A DNA stretch of 59,252 nt, taken from contig QUJQ01000013.1 of assembly GCA_003480725.1 (NCBI GenBank), positions 1 through 59,252 of the forward strand. The letters are read 5' to 3'. The number at the start of each line of letters is the position of its first letter. The stretch's first letter is position 1. A program made the translations under genes and the position numbers. Below the pieces are notes generated by a model that saw only the letters and a program-made list of their open reading frames with translations, was not told where the DNA came from and made no database searches. The DNA is from Clostridiaceae bacterium AM27-36LB. GTDB lineage: Bacteria; Bacillota; Clostridia; Lachnospirales; Lachnospiraceae. Positions 56,524-59,252 of the stretch are shown in pieces.

Positions 56524-57105
56524 ATGAAAAAAAATCCAGTTGCCACAATAACTTTTTCAAACGGCAGTGTTATTCAGATTGAGCTTTACCCTGATATTGC
56601 CCCCAATGCAGTTACCAGTTTTATATATCTTGCAAAACAAGGTGTCTATGATCATTACCCAATTGAGAGAATCGTCCCAGGCTGGGTTCTTGATATGAGT
56701 TACCATGCTTTTCATAATCCCAAAGCCTGCTATTTCATTCCCAATGATGTAAAATCTGGAAAATATCTGGAAGCTGTTCCAGGTACAATTGGGCTTGGCG
56801 GTTATGGCGCACCAGAGATTGCAGGCGGAGAATTTTTCTTTCCACTTGCGGATTGCCCGGCAATCACTGGCGTTTATCCTATTTTCGGAAAAATTGTAAA
56901 TGGCATGGAAGAGATTCGACGTCTTGAACAATTGGAAACTTATCCTGTTCCATATCCAGGTGAACCGAATGTTAAGATCAACACCCCTGTTTATCCTGTC
57001 TTCATCGAACAGATTCAGATTGAAACCTTTGGCGTATCTTACGGAGAACCAACTCGCCTGACTGGCATTGCAAAACCACTTTTCTGGCCTTGTGTCTCTC
57101 CTTAA
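56524..57105 (+). CDS. Cyclophilin-type peptidyl-prolyl isomerase, divergent
   Basis: This 193-residue protein has the cyclophilin start PVATITFSNGSVIQIELYPD followed by IAPNAVTSFIYLAKQGVYD. The catalytic arginine is in ERIVPGWVLDMS, where HRIVPGFMIQGGD is usual. The downstream GTIGLGGYGAPEIAGGEFFF and FGKIVNGMEEIRRLE are recognisable. The missing GGD/QMA-type active-site residues suggest reduced or altered isomerase activity. Its tail (YGEPTRLTGIAKPLFW) is unusual. It is co-transcribed with a Xaa-Pro peptidase, so both genes concern proline peptide bonds. Confidence 0.82.
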   Translation: MKKNPVATITFSNGSVIQIELYPDIAPNAVTSFIYLAKQGVYDHYPIERIVPGWVLDMSYHAFHNPKACYFIPNDVKSGKYLEAVPGTIGLGGYGAPEIAGGEFFFPLADCPAITGVYPIFGKIVNGMEEIRRLEQLETYPVPYPGEPNVKINTPVYPVFIEQIQIETFGVSYGEPTRLTGIAKPLFWPCVSP

Positions 57106-57586
57106 AAATTTAAAAACTGCGTTATTAATATAATAACACCACTTTACAACTTTTTCATAAAAAAATATCGTACAGGGCATACTGACCTTAGAATCCGCAC
57201 ATTCCATCCGGTTTCTATATCAGCATTTTTTATCCGGAATAACGGAGAAATCACTGAATGTATTTTATTATGCATGTTCCTATGCAAAGATGGTAAGAAG
57301 CTGCAAAGGGATTGAAATGCTGGTCAATCTAATTAACATCAGTTACTGTGCCATGAAGATCCTGCCCTATCACAGCGAACATTTCTATCATTTATAAAGT
57401 TGTAAACTGATGTATTATTATAATACTTATGAAAATCATCAGATCAGTGCGGTAGATATGCATGCAGAGGATCTGGAAAGTAATAAATTGATTTGTTATC
57501 CAGTAATTCAAGGGGAACGAATCAATTATCAAAATAAATAGTATTTTGAATATAGAGCTGACGTAGAAAGAAGAGGTGGAATACAT
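57106..57586. other. Long intergenic region before cls, with a possible 43-codon frame
   Basis: In 480 nt no convincing gene is present. A frame at 57410-57541 (+) would encode 43 residues (YYYNTYENHQISAVDMHAED, then LESNKLICYPVIQGER). It reads like a protein end, but has no ribosome binding site. It may be the remnant of a gene lost upstream of cls. The first part is AT-rich and without obvious terminator, although the cyclophilin stop is at 57105. Confidence 0.35.
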
Positions 57587-59146
57587 ATGAAGCAAGATAC
57601 CTTAGAAGGAAAAGCAAAAACAAAAAATGGAATAAAACGATTGTGCTTTTCCATAATCTGTATTTTTCTTGAAGTGATTTTTATTATTACTATCGTAATG
57701 CGCTTGAATGAATATGCAGAAATCATAAATTTATTTACCAGAATTTTAAGTGGAATCTTAGTTTTGAGATTGTATGCGTCAGATAAGACATCTTCTATGA
57801 AAATGCCTTGGGTCATTTTAATTCTGATTTTCCCAATTATGGGTGTAGGCCTGTATTTATTGATTGGCTTGAATGGTGGCACGCATAAAATGCGTGAGCG
57901 ATATGCAGAAATTGATAGCAAATTGTTACCAATGCTTCCAGACAATCAGGAGTGTTTAAGCAGAATAAAAGAAAAGATTCCGAAAGCAGGAAATATTGCA
58001 AGTTACATACAAAGAAATTCGTGGTATCCAATCTATCAAAATACGGATATCAAGTATTTTGATGAAGCAGTGAAGGGATTAGAGGCACAGCTTGAAGAAC
58101 TTGCGAAAGCACAAAAGTTTATCTTCATGGAATATCATGCGATAGAAGATGCTGAAGCTTGGCATAAGATTCAAGATGTTCTGGAAGAGAGAGTAAAAGC
58201 CGGTGTGGAAGTCAGGGTATTCTATGATGATATGGGGTCTATAGGTTTTATTAACACAGATTTTGTAAAAAAGATGGAGAGTATAGGAATTCATTGTCGT
58301 GTATTCAATCCATTTGTGCCAGGCTTAAATCTATTTTTGAACAATCGTGATCACAGAAAAATAACAGTAATTGATGGAAAAGTTGGATTTACAGGTGGAT
58401 ATAATCTTGCAAATGAATATTTTAATTATACGCATCCGTATGGGCAGTGGAAAGATACCGGTATTCGTTTAGAAGGAGATGCTGTTCAGTCGCTTACAGT
58501 GACATTTTTAGAAATGTGGAATGCTGTTAGTGAAAAAGCTACGAATGATACTGATTTTAGTAAATACATTATTCATTACGATTATAAAGCACAGCAAACA
58601 GGTTTTGTTCAGCCTTATGCAGACAGTCCTATGGATAATGAGCAGGTCGGAGAAGAAGTTTATATCAGTATGATAAATAAGGCCGAAAATTACTGTTGGT
58701 TTATGACACCATATCTAATTATAACAGACGAAATGACACATGCGTTATGTCTGGCTGCTAAGCGAGGGGTAGACGTAAGAATTATCACACCAGGAATTCC
58801 TGATAAAAAATTCATTTATAATATAACTCGCTCTTTTTATCATGGATTGGTTAAACATGGAGTGCGAGTTTATGAATGGACACCAGGATTTTGCCATGCG
58901 AAAATGAGTATAGTGGATGACTGTATGGCAACCTGTGGAACAATCAATCTGGATTATAGAAGCTTATATCATCATTTTGAAAACGGCTGTTTTATGGCAG
59001 ATTGTCAGGCAGTTGTGGAAATTAAAAATGATCTGATAAGAACGATGGGAGAATGTCGTGATGTAACAGATCAATATTGTACTGGGCGCAGTGCATATTT
59101 GCGACTGGGACAATTATTTATGAGATTATTTGCTGGATTGTTATAA
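57587..59146 (+). CDS. cls: Cardiolipin synthase
   Basis: This 519-residue phospholipase D-family enzyme has two N-terminal membrane helices (IICIFLEVIFIITIVMRLNE and WVILILIFPIMGVGLYLLIG). The two HKD motifs are HRKITVIDGKVGFTGG (residues ~265-280) and HAKMSIVDDCMATCGTINLD (~443-462). The second shows a Cys where many have Ser. It condenses two phosphatidylglycerols to cardiolipin at the membrane. ATG 57587 has AAGAGGTGG upstream. The transcript ends at the terminator 59157-59199, behind which an intron has inserted. Confidence 0.92.
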   Translation: MKQDTLEGKAKTKNGIKRLCFSIICIFLEVIFIITIVMRLNEYAEIINLFTRILSGILVLRLYASDKTSSMKMPWVILILIFPIMGVGLYLLIGLNGGTHKMRERYAEIDSKLLPMLPDNQECLSRIKEKIPKAGNIASYIQRNSWYPIYQNTDIKYFDEAVKGLEAQLEELAKAQKFIFMEYHAIEDAEAWHKIQDVLEERVKAGVEVRVFYDDMGSIGFINTDFVKKMESIGIHCRVFNPFVPGLNLFLNNRDHRKITVIDGKVGFTGGYNLANEYFNYTHPYGQWKDTGIRLEGDAVQSLTVTFLEMWNAVSEKATNDTDFSKYIIHYDYKAQQTGFVQPYADSPMDNEQVGEEVYISMINKAENYCWFMTPYLIITDEMTHALCLAAKRGVDVRIITPGIPDKKFIYNITRSFYHGLVKHGVRVYEWTPGFCHAKMSIVDDCMATCGTINLDYRSLYHHFENGCFMADCQAVVEIKNDLIRTMGECRDVTDQYCTGRSAYLRLGQLFMRLFAGLL

Positions 59147-59156
59147 GAATTTAGTG

Positions 59157-59199
59157 AAACGACCTTTCAAAAAATAGTTGATTTTGAGAGGTCGTTTTT
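59157..59199 (+). terminator. Terminator of cls
   Basis: AAACGACCTTTCAAAA and TTTTGAGAGGTCGTTT pair over a 9-nt loop and end in TTTTT. Confidence 0.85.
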
Positions 59200-59252
59200 G
59201 TGTGCGCCTTGCGGCGCACGTTTCTAATGGGTGAAAGTCCCTAATCCACCCT
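59200..59252 (+). mobile_element. 5' end of a probable group II intron
   Basis: GTGTGCGCC-TTGC-GGCGCAC forms the first hairpin. It is followed by TTTCTAATGGGTGAAAGTCC, which has the GGGTGAAAGTCCC block common near the 5' end of bacterial group II introns. The intron begins directly after the U-run of the cls terminator, the preferred target of terminator-seeking group IIC-type introns. Only 53 nt are inside the window, so the class and the reverse transcriptase cannot be confirmed. Confidence 0.65.

Overview
The window looks like an accessory-rich chromosomal stretch of an anaerobic gut Firmicute, most probably a Lachnospiraceae-type Clostridium. The reasons are the clostridial conjugative-element gene families, moderate GC, strong AGGAGG ribosome binding sites, a trehalose PTS operon, a PQTGD-type sorting signal and obligate-anaerobe redox genes (rubredoxin, hemerythrin, thioredoxin reductase). 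No complete rRNA, tRNA or CRISPR locus is present. Most of the first 44 kb is a nested and tandem pile of integrative elements in different stages of decay.

Region 1 (1-13.3 kb, minus strand) is the rep/par/virD4 end of an ICE. Its virD4 gene is split by a complete 7.55-kb integrative and mobilizable element (about 130-7679). That element carries a large serine recombinase, a short RepA, an iteron-like array, a DUF2089 plus two-membrane-protein cassette, a sigma factor/HTH pair, DUF3847, a MOBQ-type oriT, a MobA/MobL relaxase, a GNAT acetyltransferase and TnpW.

Region 2 (13.45-28.9 kb) is a degraded ICE lying between two tRNA-Arg(CCU) 3'-half fragments. It has a rep/parA/parB end with a parA whose Walker A is broken and a frameshifted, chimeric parB. 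Fragments of TnpV, a phage tape-measure protein and a primase follow. Next comes an apparently intact catabolic operon: AraC regulator, sugar-type ABC transporter, two paralogous amidohydrolases, an SGNH-fold protein and a PfkB kinase. At the right end are a transposase fragment and an N-terminally truncated tyrosine integrase.

Region 3 (28.9-37.1 kb) is bounded by two ~130-bp direct repeats carrying the tRNA-Arg 3' half. It holds a second parB chimera, a PucR-type regulator switched out of frame by a G10 tract, a large repeat-bearing cell-wall protein, and broken anchored-protein and PAS fragments. It has no integrase.

Region 4 (37.3-44 kb) has a MarR plus two radical-SAM operon with a perfect operator palindrome, an HxlR/cupin divergent pair, peptidase E, TfoX-like and AbrB-like small genes. 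It also has ardA and relaxase remnants bracketing a rubredoxin-hemerythrin pair.

Region 5 (44-59.2 kb) reads like core or metabolic DNA. It has a thioredoxin-thioredoxin reductase fusion with DUF6132, a HAD phosphatase, the treR-treP-treC locus with three operators, and HyuA/HyuB hydantoinase-oxoprolinase subunits facing an M24 peptidase and a cyclophilin. It ends with cardiolipin synthase and the 5' end of a probable group II intron placed directly behind the cls terminator.

Two themes cut across the regions. Terminator-like hairpins with U-runs recur just upstream of ribosome binding sites in several elements, which suggests attenuation or antitermination. Homopolymer or indel frameshifts occur in several surface or regulatory genes. 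The best candidates for undescribed biology are the amidohydrolase/ABC/kinase operon and the phase-variable PucR plus surface-protein pair.
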